Source of the DNA: CAWJAP01 sp963834365
GTDB lineage: Bacteria > Acidobacteriota > Vicinamibacteria > Vicinamibacterales > Vicinamibacteraceae
Length of the DNA stretch: 64,000 nt
Direction of reading: 5' to 3'
Assembly (NCBI GenBank): GCA_963834365.1
Contig: CAWIBS010000039.1
Span: forward strand, 124,001-188,000
Position numbers and translations under genes: made by a program. This document shows, piece after piece, positions 30,264 to 40,622 of the stretch (the stretch's first letter is position 1; every line of letters starts with the position of its first letter). The notes under the pieces are model-generated. The model made no database searches, was not told the DNA's origin, and saw nothing but the letters and a program-made list of their open reading frames with translations.

Positions 30264-31079
30264 CACTTGAAGTCCCGCCGCGAGAAGATGGCGGTGGCCG
30301 CCACCAGCAGCGCCGACACGTAGACGGCCCCGTACAGCGTCGTCAGCAGGATGTAGGCCGGCGTGACGGACTGTCCGTGGACGACCTGCGCCTTGACGTC
30401 GAAGGCCGCGAGGTTCGGCAGCACGAAATAGATCGCGCGGGTCACCCACTGCATGACCGGACGATTCGATCGCCATCTCGAAGTTCTTCAGGTCGGCGCC
30501 GAAGTGGCCGGCGACAACGAGGCCGGTCGTGAAGGCGGCCGCGAGCAGCGGGCTGGTGAACGTCGAGAAGAACACCGCCACGGCCGTCACCAGCGCGAGC
30601 TCGACCAGGATGAGGAACGAGGCCTTGACGAGCGCGAGATCGACGGCCGGCGCTTCCCACGACTTCTTGAGCGCCTCGGAGGCCATCAGGTCGTGGACGG
30701 CCAGGACGACCAGCAGCGCCGCGGTCATGATGGCCACGTTCACGACGAGCGTGGACACCAGGCCGGTGTACTTGCCGAGCACGAGCTGCGACCGCGTGAT
30801 CGGCTTGGTCAGGAGCGTATAGATGCTCCGCCGCTCGACTTCCTTCGAGACCAGCCCGATGCCGATGAAGATCGCGATGAAGTGGCCGAACAACGAAATC
30901 GCCGCCAGGCCGAGGTCCTTGATGATCTTGACCTCCTGCCCCACCGCGAGCTGTCCGAGCAGGAACGAGGCCGTGATGATGAGGACCGCGAAGCCGACGG
31001 CGCTGTAGAGGATCTTGTCGCGGATCGACTCCTTGAACACGCTGCCCGCGATGCGCCGGAGGACGCCGATGGAGGACAT
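30263..31079 (-). CDS. ABC-2 type transporter permease, one frameshift
   Basis: The protein has about six hydrophobic segments in the ABC-2/NosY-type arrangement (for example ILYSAVGFAVLIITASFLLG, FGHFIAIFIGIGLVSKEVERRSIYTLL). The latter block, with KEVERR(S)IY, is typical of the family. Near 30456 one extra G separates EMAIES from VMQWVTRAIYFVLPNLAAF; without it the protein is 271 residues. It would work with the ATPase encoded 2 bases upstream to export an unknown substrate. It sits in the operon leading into pilD. Confidence 0.85.
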
Positions 31080-31081
31080 GG

Positions 31082-32081
31082 CTACCTCCCCCGGGCGACG
31101 CGGGGCGCCGCGTCATCGCGTTCGTCCGGAGCGACGCGACTGACCGTGGACGTCTCGTCGGCGTGACGCACGAACAGATCCTCGAGCGTCTCGTGCACGG
31201 GGTTGATGGAAACCAGACGCCCGCCACGCGCGAGGAGTGCCGTCACCACGCGCATCGGATCCTCGCGGGGCGAGGCCTCGATGGCGTAGCGCTGGCCGCT
31301 GACATGACGCACGCTCTCGAGCGCGGCCACCTCGCCGAACGGACCCGGCGGCTCCGGCATCTCGTCGACGACGATGTCCCAGCGGCGAATCTGCCGGGCG
31401 AGGAGATCCGAGATCTTGCCGGCCGCGGCCATCCGGCCCTTGGCCACGATCGCAATCCGCGTGCACAGGCTCTCGGCGTCCGACAGGATGTGCGAGCTGA
31501 AGAAGACCGTGCGGCCCTCGTCGCGCAATTTGAGAATGAGGGTCCGGACGTCGCGGCGCCCCAGCGGGTCGAGCCCCGACATCGGTTCGTCGAGGAAGAC
31601 GACCTCCGGATCGTTGACCAGCGCCTGCGCCAGGCCGACGCGCTGGATCATCCCCTTCGAGAACTTGCGCAATTGCAGCGTGCGTTCAGCACCCAGGCCG
31701 ACCTCGTCGAGCAGCCGGGACACGCGGGCGCGCCGCTCGGCGCCGCGGTAGCCGAACAGGCTGGCGAAGTAGTCGAGGAGCTCCTCGGCCGTCAGGTAGT
31801 CGTAGAGGTACGGGTTTTCGGGCAGATAGCCGATCCGCCGCTTCATCGCGACATCGCCGAGCGGCCGGCCCAGAATCGTCGCTGTTCCGCTGGTGGGGTA
31901 CACCAGCTGCATCAACAGCTTCAACGTCGTCGTCTTGCCGGCGCCGTTGGGTCCCAGGAAGCCGAAGACCTCGCCTGTGACGAACATCGAGGGAGAGCCG
32001 GTCGAGGGCACGATAGGGACGTCGCCGCCAGAAGCCGACCAGATAGTCCTTCGAAAGTTCGTGAGTCTCGATCGCGAGCAT
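31082..32081 (-). CDS. ABC transporter ATP-binding protein (ABC-2/NatA type), one frameshift
   Basis: Starts MLAIETHELSKDYLVGFW. Walker A GPNGAGKTTT, the signature FSKGMIQRVGLAQAL, Walker B EVVFLDEPMSGLDP and the switch His in SSHILSDAE are all present. A C-terminal domain of the multidrug/bacitracin type follows. One extra C near 31990, between SLDV and VTGEVFGFLG, breaks the frame; the corrected length is 332 residues. It powers the permease encoded just downstream. The gene follows the VKOR-DsbA gene after 66 bases. Confidence 0.9.
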
Positions 32082-32147
32082 GAGACACGACCGCGCCCGG
32101 TCTGCCGAGAATATCGGCCGCTGCCGCCCGGGACTTGACCCTCGCGG

Positions 32148-33374
32148 CTACTTCTTCGCGGCGGCCTTCTTCAGCTCGTGGGCGATGGCGGCATCCATGA
32201 CCTGCAGCCGGGCGTCGACCATCTGAACGCCGTTGACAAAGAAGGTCGGCGTCGAGCTCACACCCAGAAACCCGCCGAGCGACGTGTCGATTTTCACGTC
32301 GTTCAGGACACGCGGATACTGCGCGTCGAAGTCGGCGACGCCGCCAATGTCGCGGACGGCCTTGCGCAGCCCGTCGGCCGTCAAGGACTGCTGGTTCGAG
32401 AATAGCCAGTCCTCGAGGGCTTCCGCCTTGTTGTTGCGCCGGGCCATCCGCACGGCCGCGGCCGCTTCACAGGCCAGGTGATGGGGCCCCTTCGGAGCGG
32501 CCTTGTTGCACTCGCCTTCGAGGGGAAAGTCCTTGGTGACGAACTTGACCTTGCCAGGCGCCTGCTGATCCCACTTCTGCTTGAGCGGCTTGTACATCTG
32601 ATAGGTCTGACCGCAGGGCGGGCACTGGTAGTCGTTGAACTTCACGATCACCACCGAGGCACCGGGCGCGTCCACCGGAATGATCCGGCGCGGCTGCAAA
32701 TCCAGATATTGCTCGAGCTGCGCCTGCTGCGGCAGGGTGGGCTCGGCGGGCTCCGGGATGGCCACATCGGCCGGCAGCGTGCCCTCGGCGCTGAGCGCGG
32801 GCACCGCCATCTCCTTGGGGAACCATCCCATCGCCACCGCTGCGCCGGCGACGAAGAGCGCCGCGATCGCCAGAGCTGCCGGACGCGCGACGAGCGCTCG
32901 CGCGTCGAGGAGAAGTCGCTGAATCAGCATATGCATGGGGAACCGCGTCGATGATCCGGAGACGAGGACGATGCCCGCGATGGCGATGTCGGTCGCGAGA
33001 CACAGCAGACAGACGACGTGGAGGACGAACCAGGAGGCCCAGGCGAGGTAGGCCGCAAACGCCAGCCCCGGCAGCGACAGCGCGAACAGGTAGCTCGTCA
33101 CATGCGCCGGCTGCGGGATGCCGATCCACCGGCTGCCAGCCTGCAGCAGCAGCAGGCCGGCGAAGAACCAGGCGCCGATCAGGGCCACGGGCACGCCTCC
33201 GAGCGTCGAATATGGACTCCGGTAGGCGTCCGTGCAGCTCAGGGTCGCGTTGACGTCACACGCGCTGGCGAGATCCGGGCTGTGAATGAGCTGATAGTGG
33301 ACCCAGGTGGACGCGACTGTCGCGGCGAGCCCGAGGATGGTGAGCCAGAGCAGAAAGCGCGCGCGGGCGGCCAT
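32148..33374 (-). CDS. VKOR-DsbA fusion: membrane disulfide-forming oxidoreductase
   Basis: The 408-residue protein joins two halves of an oxidative folding system. The N-terminal VKOR domain (about 1-140) has four membrane helices, Cys39 and Cys47 in the loop, and the quinone-reducing pair Cys122-Cys125 (VVCLLCLA). After a further hydrophobic stretch (about 160-185) and a linker comes a DsbA-like thioredoxin domain (about 235-408) with CPPC at 251-254 and the cis-proline in SSTPTFFVNG. The fusion can take electrons from substrate thiols to quinone in one protein. I chose the ATG at 33374; longer frames run into the repeat array. It lies downstream of pilA, whose product has exactly two cysteines. 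Confidence 0.9.
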   Translation of the reverse strand: MAARARFLLWLTILGLAATVASTWVHYQLIHSPDLASACDVNATLSCTDAYRSPYSTLGGVPVALIGAWFFAGLLLLQAGSRWIGIPQPAHVTSYLFALSLPGLAFAAYLAWASWFVLHVVCLLCLATDIAIAGIVLVSGSSTRFPMHMLIQRLLLDARALVARPAALAIAALFVAGAAVAMGWFPKEMAVPALSAEGTLPADVAIPEPAEPTLPQQAQLEQYLDLQPRRIIPVDAPGASVVIVKFNDYQCPPCGQTYQMYKPLKQKWDQQAPGKVKFVTKDFPLEGECNKAAPKGPHHLACEAAAAVRMARRNNKAEALEDWLFSNQQSLTADGLRKAVRDIGGVADFDAQYPRVLNDVKIDTSLGGFLGVSSTPTFFVNGVQMVDARLQVMDAAIAHELKKAAAKK

Positions 33375-33420
33375 GGACCAGCGTTCCCGAGGAACGTAAG
33401 GAATCGTAGCATGCAGGGGA

Positions 33421-33645
33421 ATGGAGCGGCTGGGACGGCTGGGCGACTCGGGGACTGGGCGACTCGGGGACTGGGCGACCAAAGGCTCAGGGCTCGGGCC
33501 TCACGGAGCTCACGACTCGCTCGACGAGCCCACGGCGGTTGCAGTCCTGACGCCACTCGCCCACTCACCCACTCGCCCACTCGCCCACTCGCCCACTCGC
33601 CCACTCGCCCAGTCGCCCAGTCGCCCAGTCGCCCAGTCGATCCGT
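33421..33645. repeat. Opposed short-word arrays, GACTGGGC family, between pilA and VKOR-DsbA
   Basis: The left arm (33430-33480) repeats words such as GGACTGGGCGACTCGG. The right arm (33552-33640) repeats the complementary 8-base word (CCCACTCG about seven times, then CCCAGTCG about four). The arms can pair over many bases around a ~70-base middle. The right arm ends just before the pilA stop. The same words recur at 49.9 and 62.2 kb. Confidence 0.85.
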
Positions 33646-33648
33646 TCG

Positions 33649-34194
33649 TTACTGAATCGGGCGGAGCTGCGCGGTCGGGGCGGCCTCCATCTGGGCCTCG
33701 GTCGGCGCCACCGTCGCGCTCGCGATGTTCTCCCACACGGTGCCGACCGTGTTGACGGCGAACGCGCGCGTGCCGGTCGTGCCGGCGTTCTGCGCATGCG
33801 CGGTGGCGTAGAAGCCGAGCACCGTCGCCACGCCGTTGCAGTCCACGTTCGGGCCGGCCGCCGCGGCACCAGCCGACAGCGTCACGATGTAGCCGCTCTT
33901 GTCCACCGGGTTCGACGCCGTCAGGTCGTTCGACAGGAACGGAGCCGAACCGCCGCCGGGGCAGGCATTCCCCAGCACCGTCAGATCGTCCTGATACGCA
34001 CCCTGGGCCGCCGCCGACGAGTAGACCGCCTCGGCGCTCGTGATCGCACGCAGCGATCCGATGGCCGACGCTTCGTTACCGGACATACGCGCCCGGAGCA
34101 GGCCGGGGATCGCGATCGCCGCAATGATGCCGATGATCGCCACGACGATCAGCAGCTCGATGAGCGTGAACCCCTTCTTGTCTCGCATCCTCAT
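33649..34194 (-). CDS. pilA: Type IV pilin major subunit PilA
   Basis: The 181-residue prepilin starts MRMRDKKG and then FTLIELLIVVAIIGIIAAIA. Cleavage falls after Gly8, giving Phe at +1 and Glu at +5, the ideal substrate of PilD. The mature stem and a Gly/Ala-rich globular part follow, with only two cysteines, Cys78 and Cys119, likely paired as a disulfide. The ATG at 34194 has AAGGAG 8 bases upstream. A sigma-54-type promoter lies about 100 bases upstream. PilB, PilC and PilT genes are just upstream in the same orientation. Confidence 0.95.
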   Translation of the reverse strand: MRMRDKKGFTLIELLIVVAIIGIIAAIAIPGLLRARMSGNEASAIGSLRAITSAEAVYSSAAAQGAYQDDLTVLGNACPGGGSAPFLSNDLTASNPVDKSGYIVTLSAGAAAAGPNVDCNGVATVLGFYATAHAQNAGTTGTRAFAVNTVGTVWENIASATVAPTEAQMEAAPTAQLRPIQ

Positions 34195-34625
34195 GGTCTG
34201 GCACTCCTTGAAAGTCTCTGTCCGAGCGGGACGCCCGGCTCCTCCCCCCGCCCGACTGACATCGAAGCCATCGGTGCGACGCCAACCTATGAGCAACTCC
34301 GGTACCAACCTCGGCCGCTCGAACACGCGTTCCGGAAGTCCACCGACCCCGAACGCGCGAAACTTGTTTCACGCTCGACGTTTACGCCGTGGCGCCCCGG
34401 CGCGCCCTCTTCAGCGCCTGCGCGCCGGCTCCGCACAACCCCGGCACCACCCACCCTCTGAATCCTGATCTGCTGGACAAATCCTGTCAATCGGCTGGAC
34501 CGGAGTTGTCAGTTTCTGCCCCCCGCCGCCACGCGGCTGTCTTTTGGACGCCGCAGCGACCCGCGGTGGCGGTGATCCGACCGGTGGGAACAGACTGCGG
34601 GCTGTTTCACGGCGGTTTCGGTGAG
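34195..34625 (-). other. pilC-pilA spacer (431 bases)
   Basis: No coding region is supported here. It holds the pilA ribosome-binding site and the sigma-54-type element at 34291-34308. The 250-300 bases between that element and pilC would be the place for activator binding; I see no clear repeated operator and no intrinsic terminator for pilC. Confidence 0.6.
34291..34308 (-). promoter_or_regulatory. Sigma-54-type (-24/-12) promoter of pilA
   Basis: On the minus strand TTGGTACCGGAGTTGCTC gives GG and GC exactly 10 bases apart, matching TGGCACN5TTGCW with one mismatch in the -24 box. Transcription would begin near 34281, leaving an 87-base leader. pilA in other bacteria is commonly sigma-54 dependent, and a GAFTGA-containing activator is encoded at 22.7 kb. 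Confidence 0.65.
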
Positions 34626-35843
34626 CTACGCCAGCTTCTCGATCAGCTTGAAGATCGGCATGTACATCGAGATGACGATCCCGCCGACAATCACGCCGAG
34701 AATGGAGATCATGACCGGCTCGAGCAGGGTCATCAGGCCGGCCACCGCCGTATCCACTTCCTCTTCGTAGAAGTCGGCGATCTTCGAGAGCATGGCGTCG
34801 AGGGCGCCCGTGGTCTCGCCGACGTTGATCATCTGCGTGACCATGGACGGGAACACCTTGGTCTTCTCGAGCGGCGCCGACACGGTCTCGCCGCGCTCGA
34901 TGCTCTCGCGCGTGACCATGATCGCGTCCTCGATGATGGCGTTGCCCGAGGTCCGGGCCGTGATGTCGAGCCCGTCGAGAATCGGCACGCCCGACGACAA
35001 CAGGGTCGACAGCGTCCGGCAGAAGCGCGCGACCGCGATCTTCCGCAGGATCATGCCGAGGATCGGCAGCTTGAGCATCAGGCCGTCGATGACGCGCCGG
35101 CCGCGATGCGTCTTGTGGTATGCCCGGATGGCGAAGGCCGCGATGCTGATGCCGACCACCATGAACGGCAGCGCCTTGATGAAGGTGTTGCTCATCCAGA
35201 TGACGACGCGGGTGGGCAGCGGCAGTTCGGCGCCGAGGCCCGCGAACAGCTGGGCGAAGGTCGGGATGACCTTCCAGAGGATGACCGCCACCACCAGGGC
35301 CGCGATGGTCAGGACCGCGGTCGGGTAGATCATCGCGGACTTGACCTGCCCCTTCAGCTTGACGTTCTTCTCGATGTAGACCGCGAGGCGCTTGAGGATG
35401 GTGTCGAGGATGCCGCCGGCTTCACCCGCCGCCACCATGTTGACGTAGAGCGCGTCGAACGACTTCGGCTGCCGCCGCATCGCGTCGGCGAGCGACGCGC
35501 CGCCCTCGACGTCGGAACGCGTCGTCAGGATGGTTGCCGAGAAGCCTTTGTGCGGCTCCTGCCGCCCGAGGATGTGGAGGCACTGCACGAGCGGCAGGCC
35601 GGCGTCGATCATCACCGAGAACTGGCGCGTGAAGACCGCGAGGCTCTTCGAGGGGACCTTGCGGCCGACCCGGAGCTTGCCCTGGCCGTCGGTCTTGGGC
35701 TTCTCCTTGACGGCGCCGATCCTGGTGACGAGAATCTGCTCCCGGCGCAGCATCGACACCGCGGCGTCCACCGAATCGGCCTTCCGCTCGCCGCTGACGA
35801 CCTCGCCACCACGTGTTCGACCGGCAAAGGCGAAATTGGGCAT
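34626..35843 (-). CDS. pilC: Type IV pilus inner-membrane platform protein PilC
   Basis: The 405-residue protein is of normal PilC/GspF length. An N-terminal soluble region includes AVFTRQFSVMIDAGLPLVQCL, and two GspF repeats each contain that type of motif (second copy ARFCRTLSTLLSSGVPILDGL). There are three long hydrophobic segments (MIYPTAVLTIAALVVAVILW, KALPFMVVGISIAAFAIRA, LLEPVMISILGVIVGGIVIS). It is the platform on which PilB and PilT act. A REP-like hairpin fills the gap to pilT. Confidence 0.95.
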   Translation of the reverse strand: MPNFAFAGRTRGGEVVSGERKADSVDAAVSMLRREQILVTRIGAVKEKPKTDGQGKLRVGRKVPSKSLAVFTRQFSVMIDAGLPLVQCLHILGRQEPHKGFSATILTTRSDVEGGASLADAMRRQPKSFDALYVNMVAAGEAGGILDTILKRLAVYIEKNVKLKGQVKSAMIYPTAVLTIAALVVAVILWKVIPTFAQLFAGLGAELPLPTRVVIWMSNTFIKALPFMVVGISIAAFAIRAYHKTHRGRRVIDGLMLKLPILGMILRKIAVARFCRTLSTLLSSGVPILDGLDITARTSGNAIIEDAIMVTRESIERGETVSAPLEKTKVFPSMVTQMINVGETTGALDAMLSKIADFYEEEVDTAVAGLMTLLEPVMISILGVIVGGIVISMYMPIFKLIEKLA

Positions 35844-35852
35844 CGCGTCCTC

Positions 35853-35880
35853 GCGGCGGGGCTGAAGCCCCGCCCTCCTG
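35853..35880. repeat. Single REP-like hairpin between pilT and pilC
   Basis: GGCGGGGC, TGAA and GCCCCGCC-type arms form a strong stem filling most of the 37-base gap. It is one half of the double element seen at 37.03 kb, ending CCCTCCTG like the copy at 45.5 kb. Confidence 0.75.
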
Positions 35881-37002
<1,122 letters not shown>

Positions 37003-37024
37003 GGTGATTCCGTAAACGTTGGCC

Positions 37025-37101
37025 CTCGGTAGGCCGGACCTTCAGGTCCGGCAAACATCGTCCTGGCGTTCGCGCCGGGGCTGAAGCCCCGGCCTACCGA
37101 G
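37025..37101. repeat. REPIN-like double hairpin, GGTAGG...CCTACC family
   Basis: Outer ends CTCGGTAGGCC and GGCCTACCGAG are perfect inverted copies. Inside are two hairpins, CCGGACCTTCAGGTCCGG and CCGGGGCTGAAGCCCCGG, separated by about 25 bases. It lies between pilB and pilT. Relatives occur at 45.5, 58.7, 59.3 and 60.7 kb. Confidence 0.88.
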
Positions 37102-37107
37102 AGACGG

Positions 37108-38867
37108 TCACTTCACCGTTTCCCGCACCACCTCTTCGATCGACGTCATGCCTTCCTTCACTTTGCACAGGCCGCTCTCGCGGAGCGTCAGCATGCCTTC
37201 CTCGCGCGCCTTGCGCCGCAGCTCGAGGGCCGCCGCGCCGACGAGGATCAGCTCGCGAAGCTCCTCGGTCACCTCCATCACCTCGTAGAGGCCGACGCGA
37301 CCCTTGTAGCCGGTGTTGTTGCACTTTTCGCAGCCGACCGCCTTGAAGGCCGAGACGCCTTCCGCGTCGTCGGCCGAATACCCGACGTCGATGAATCCCT
37401 GCGGGGGCAGCGGATGCGGCTCCTTGCAGACGGAGCAGAGACGGCGCACCAGCCGCTGCGCACAAATGAGATTGACCGAGCTCGCCACGAGAAACGGCTC
37501 GATGCCCATGTTCATCAGCCGGCTGACGGTACTCGGCGCATCGTTGGTGTGCAGCGTGGACAGCACGAGGTGCCCGGTGAGCGCGGCCTTGACGGCGATC
37601 TCCGCGGTCTCGAAGTCGCGGATCTCGCCGACGAGGATGATGTTCGGGTCCTGGCGCAGGAACGACCGCAGCGCCGCCGCGAAGTTGAGCCCGATTTGTT
37701 CCCGGACATTGACCTGGTTGACGCCCGGCAGATTGAACTCGACCGGGTCCTCCACGGTCATGATGTTGGTCTCCATCGTGTTCAGCTTCGAGATGGAGGA
37801 GTAGAGCGTGTTCGTCTTGCCGCTGCCGGTCGGCCCGGTGACGAGCACCATGCCCCACGGCTTCACGATCTGCGCCTCGAACCGCCGCAGCGATGAGGAC
37901 TCGAAGCCGAGCCGCGTCATGTCGAGCATCAGCTTTTCCCGGTCGAGCAGGCGCATGACGATCTTCTCGCCGAAGAGCGTCGGCAGCACCGAGACGCGGA
38001 AGTCGATCTCCTTGCTGTTGCCGTTGTCGCTGAAACGGATCTTGATGCGGCCGTCCTGCGGCAGGCGCTTCTCGGCGATGTCGAGCTTCGCCATGATCTT
38101 GACGCGCGAGGTGACGGCGTCGCGGAACTTCATCGGCGGCTGCATCACGGTGTAGAGGATGCCGTCGATGCGGAACCGCACGCGGAACTCGCGCTCGTAG
38201 GGCTCGATGTGAATGTCGCTCGCGCGCTTCTGGATGGCGGACATCAGGAGGAGATTCACCATCCGGATGACCGGGGCCTCGCCACCCTGCCGCTCCAGGC
38301 TGGTGATGTCGAGCTCCCACATCTGCTCGGGGACCTCGACATCGTCGGCCGAGACGTTGTCCTCGAAGGCGAGGGTGGCAATCGCGAGCGTGTTGGCGGC
38401 CGCGCTCGCGCCGTTTGCCGTTGCCCGCCGCCTGGCGGGAGCTGCCGGCGTAGTACTTCGCGATCGCCTCGCCGACCGCGGTCTCGGAGGCGACGACAGG
38501 CTCGACGTTGTAGCCCGTCATGAACTTGATGTCGTCGAGCGCGAAGACGTTGGTCGGGTCTGTCATCGCGATCGTGAGCGTCGCTCCCGATCGCCCGATG
38601 GGCACGATCTGGTACTTCTGCGCGGTCTCGGCAGGAATCAGCTTGAGGACGGAGACGTCGATGTCGAACTGCGCGAGGTTGATGAAGGGGACGCCGTACC
38701 TGACGGCTGAGGAGCGCGGTGATCTCCTCGTCGTTGACCATTCCGAGCTTGACGAGCGTCATCCCCAGCTTGCCGCCATTGGCCTTCTGATGGTTCAGGG
38801 CCTCGTGCAGCTGCGCGGGAGTGATGCGCTTTTCCCGGAGTAGAAGCTCGCCCAGACGATCGGCCAT
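37108..38867 (-). CDS. pilB: Type IV pilus extension ATPase PilB, two frameshifts
   Basis: The N-terminal GspE/MshEN-type domain starts MADRLGELLLREKRITPAQL, with a second half FINLAQFDIDVSVLKLIPAE. The ATPase core has Walker A GPTGSGKTNT, the Asp box TVEDPVEFNLPGVNQV, Walker B NIILVGEIRDFETAEIA and the His box STLHTNDAPSTVSRL. The zinc tetracysteine (CSVC ... CEKC) is intact. Extra bases near 38705 and 38435 break the frame; removing both gives 585 residues, normal for PilB. It drives pilin polymerisation. A sigma-54-like element lies upstream at 39.04 kb. Confidence 0.93.
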
Positions 38868-39040
38868 GGATTCGACGCCTGACGCTCACGACACCGATAC
38901 GTGCCTGACAGAACCTGTCGCTCTCCGGCCCTGTGTCGGTTGCCTTCCGACCGGTCACCGGCGGGCGCGAGCCTTCCCCACACCCGTTGGACCCGCGCGA
39001 AACCGTGGGATCGCCGCGACACGATTCGCGCGTGTCCTCA

Positions 39041-39056
39041 CGCAACTTCCACGCCA
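39041..39056 (-). promoter_or_regulatory. Sigma-54-type (-24/-12) promoter of pilB
   Basis: On the minus strand TGGCGTGGAAGTTGCG has GG and GC 10 bases apart, with TGGC and TTGC intact. The start site would be near 39030, about 160 bases before the pilB ATG. With the pilA element this suggests shared sigma-54 control of pilus genes. Confidence 0.5.
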
Positions 39057-39298
39057 GGGCTGACGCAGTTTGTCAATCGACACGAAGGGCGATGCCCTTC
39101 ATTGGCGGCCACGCCGAAAATGCCTGCGGAATGCGCCCGTACGTGAGTGCACGGCGATGCACGAGATCGGCCGTGCGGCACAGAGCCGAAGGGACTGCAT
39201 CGTTCGGCGTGAGTCGGCGACGCAGATTGTCACGACGCGCGTGCAGCCGGCGCCGCACATTCTGCGAACCGGAGCGTGGTCGATCGTCCCTGGCCGTT

Positions 39299-39319
39299 GG
39301 CGACCCGTCGCGGGTCGCC
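39299..39319 (-). terminator. Terminator-like palindrome after the PorV-like gene
   Basis: GGCGACCCG and CGGGTCGCC pair perfectly around TCG, 36 bases beyond the stop of the PorV-like gene. There is no T run. Confidence 0.45.
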
Positions 39320-39357
39320 GGGGCTGGTAGCTGGTCGCTCTGTAGCTGGTCGCTGTC
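39320..39357. repeat. Short-word array, GTAGCTGGTCGCT
   Basis: Two copies of GTAGCTGGTCGCT separated by CT, preceded by CTGGTAGCTGG. The words belong to the ACCAGCT family of other gaps, in complementary orientation. It reaches the stop of the PorV-like gene. Confidence 0.6.
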
Positions 39358-40340
39358 AGAAGCTCGCTCTGACGCCGACGCCCCAGCCCCGCGGGGCGTC
39401 AGCGCCGCCGCGACGAAGGTAGACATCGGCGTGCAGCAGCGAGGTCACCGCGACGCTGCCACCGACCGAGGCGGACGTCCGCGCGTCACCGGCGGTGCTG
39501 CCACCGAGGCCGCCGCGCAAGACCACCCTCGGCGCGACCTTCCCCTCGACGCCGGCCGCGATCCCGCGCCATGTCGTCGCCGTGCAGGGTCGTGCGGGTC
39601 AGGTCCGCGTCGCCCGAGACGGTCACGCCTCGTCCTGGAAAGAACGCGCCGCCGATCCGCACTTCCCGCTCGAGCGTCATCCCGGGACCGCCGCCGAGCG
39701 CGTCGAAGGTGGGTTCCCGCAGGTTGCGGACGGCGAGACCGACACGCAGCGGCTCGAATCGCAGCATCGCGCCGACGTCAACATCGACGGTCGTGGTCCC
39801 GGTCGTCTGAAAGGAGCCGATCTCGTCGAGCACATCGTCCGGGCCGCCCCGGAAGAACAGCGCGTGGACCGCCTGCCCGTGGACGACGCGAACGGTCGCG
39901 CCGACGTTCAGGAACTCGCCCAGCGACTGCGCGACGGCCACCGCCGCGTTGTGCGTGACCAGGTGGGAGGCCGTGCGCTCCCCGGGACGGGCGTCTGGAT
40001 CGCGCTCGGCCGTCGAGACGCTGAGACGGTAGTAACCGAAGCCGAGCGGCGGAGTGCCGAGCAGCGCGTCGGTCGCGCTCCCCCGCCGCTGGCGAGGCGC
40101 ATCCGGGTCCCCGGCCTCCATCCGGCCATAGTCGACGACCAGACTCACGAAATCTCCGGTCCCCAGGCCTGCCGGGTTCCAGTAGACGGCGGTCGCGTCG
40201 TCGGCCACCGCGACGAAGGCGCCCCCCAACCCGTTAGCCCTGATGCCCGGCGCCTCGACCGGCTGTCCGGCAGCCGGGTCGACCCAGAGACCTGACAGCA
40301 CGACGACGACCCCGACTCGACGAACCCAGGCTGAACTCAC
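39356..40340 (-). CDS. PorV/TraF/FadL-like outer-membrane beta-barrel protein, one frameshift
   Basis: The product begins with a signal peptide (VGVVVVLSGLWVDPAAGQ). It then has the block LGGAFVAVADDATAVYWNPAGL, the hallmark of PorV/UPF0164/TraF-like barrels, and alternating beta-strands. One extra base near 39575 breaks the frame. The corrected C-terminus (GGSVAVTSLLHADVYLRRGG, ending RASF) finishes in phenylalanine, as outer-membrane barrels do. The total is about 327 residues. In other bacteria such proteins assist secretion or surface attachment; the role here is unknown. It is divergent from the Yip1-family gene. Confidence 0.75.
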
Positions 40341-40364
40341 GGTGTCAATCGTATGCGACGAGAC

Positions 40365-40438
40365 CTTTGGTCTTCGCTCTTCGGTCTTCGGTCTTCAGGC
40401 TGGGCTACGGACTACGGGCTTCGGACTACAGGGCTTGC
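40365..40438. repeat. Short-word array, GTCTTCGG then GGCTACGG
   Basis: Tandem degenerate words GGTCTTCG (about four) followed by GGGCTACGG, ACTACGGGC and TTCGGACTACAGG. The same two words occur side by side at 57.5-57.7 kb and partly at 52.4 kb. Confidence 0.75.
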
Positions 40439-40591
40439 GAAAGGATGGTGGCGGGCCCGGGCTGCCGCGACGGCGGCTGCGGGCGGCCGAGGCTGAGCCA
40501 CAGCCCCCCGTGCGGCCAGCCGGCCCGCCGAGGGCCGGCTGCATCGCCGCCCGGATCAAAGGGCGGCCGTCGCAAGACACACTGTCCGGAT

Positions 40592-40622
40592 TTGAACAAT
40601 GCCCGGGGCAGCCCCGTATAGT
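40592..40622 (+). promoter_or_regulatory. Possible sigma-70 promoter of the Yip1-HlyD-permease genes
   Basis: TTGAAC (40592-40597) and TATAGT (40617-40622) are good boxes, but the 19-base spacer is longer than ideal. The first ATG follows 112 bases later. Confidence 0.4.

Larger units (their letters stand above)
38868..39355 (-). other. pilB upstream region (488 bases)
   Basis: No gene is supported. The region contains the sigma-54-type element at 39041-39056, a palindrome (39299-39319) and a short-word array (39320-39357) near the PorV-like gene end. The ~240 bases between the element and the palindrome would accommodate activator sites, but I see no clear operator. Confidence 0.55.

Noticed and set aside
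29346..31079. Fusion of ABC-2 permease and TPR protein
   Set aside because: An extra G near 30456 joins them; the corrected permease stops at 30263 overlapping the TPR start codon by one base.
33552..33640. Regular 8-base repeat that looks CRISPR-like at first sight
   Set aside because: The unit is too short, there are no spacers, and no cas genes are nearby; it is one arm of an opposed word array.
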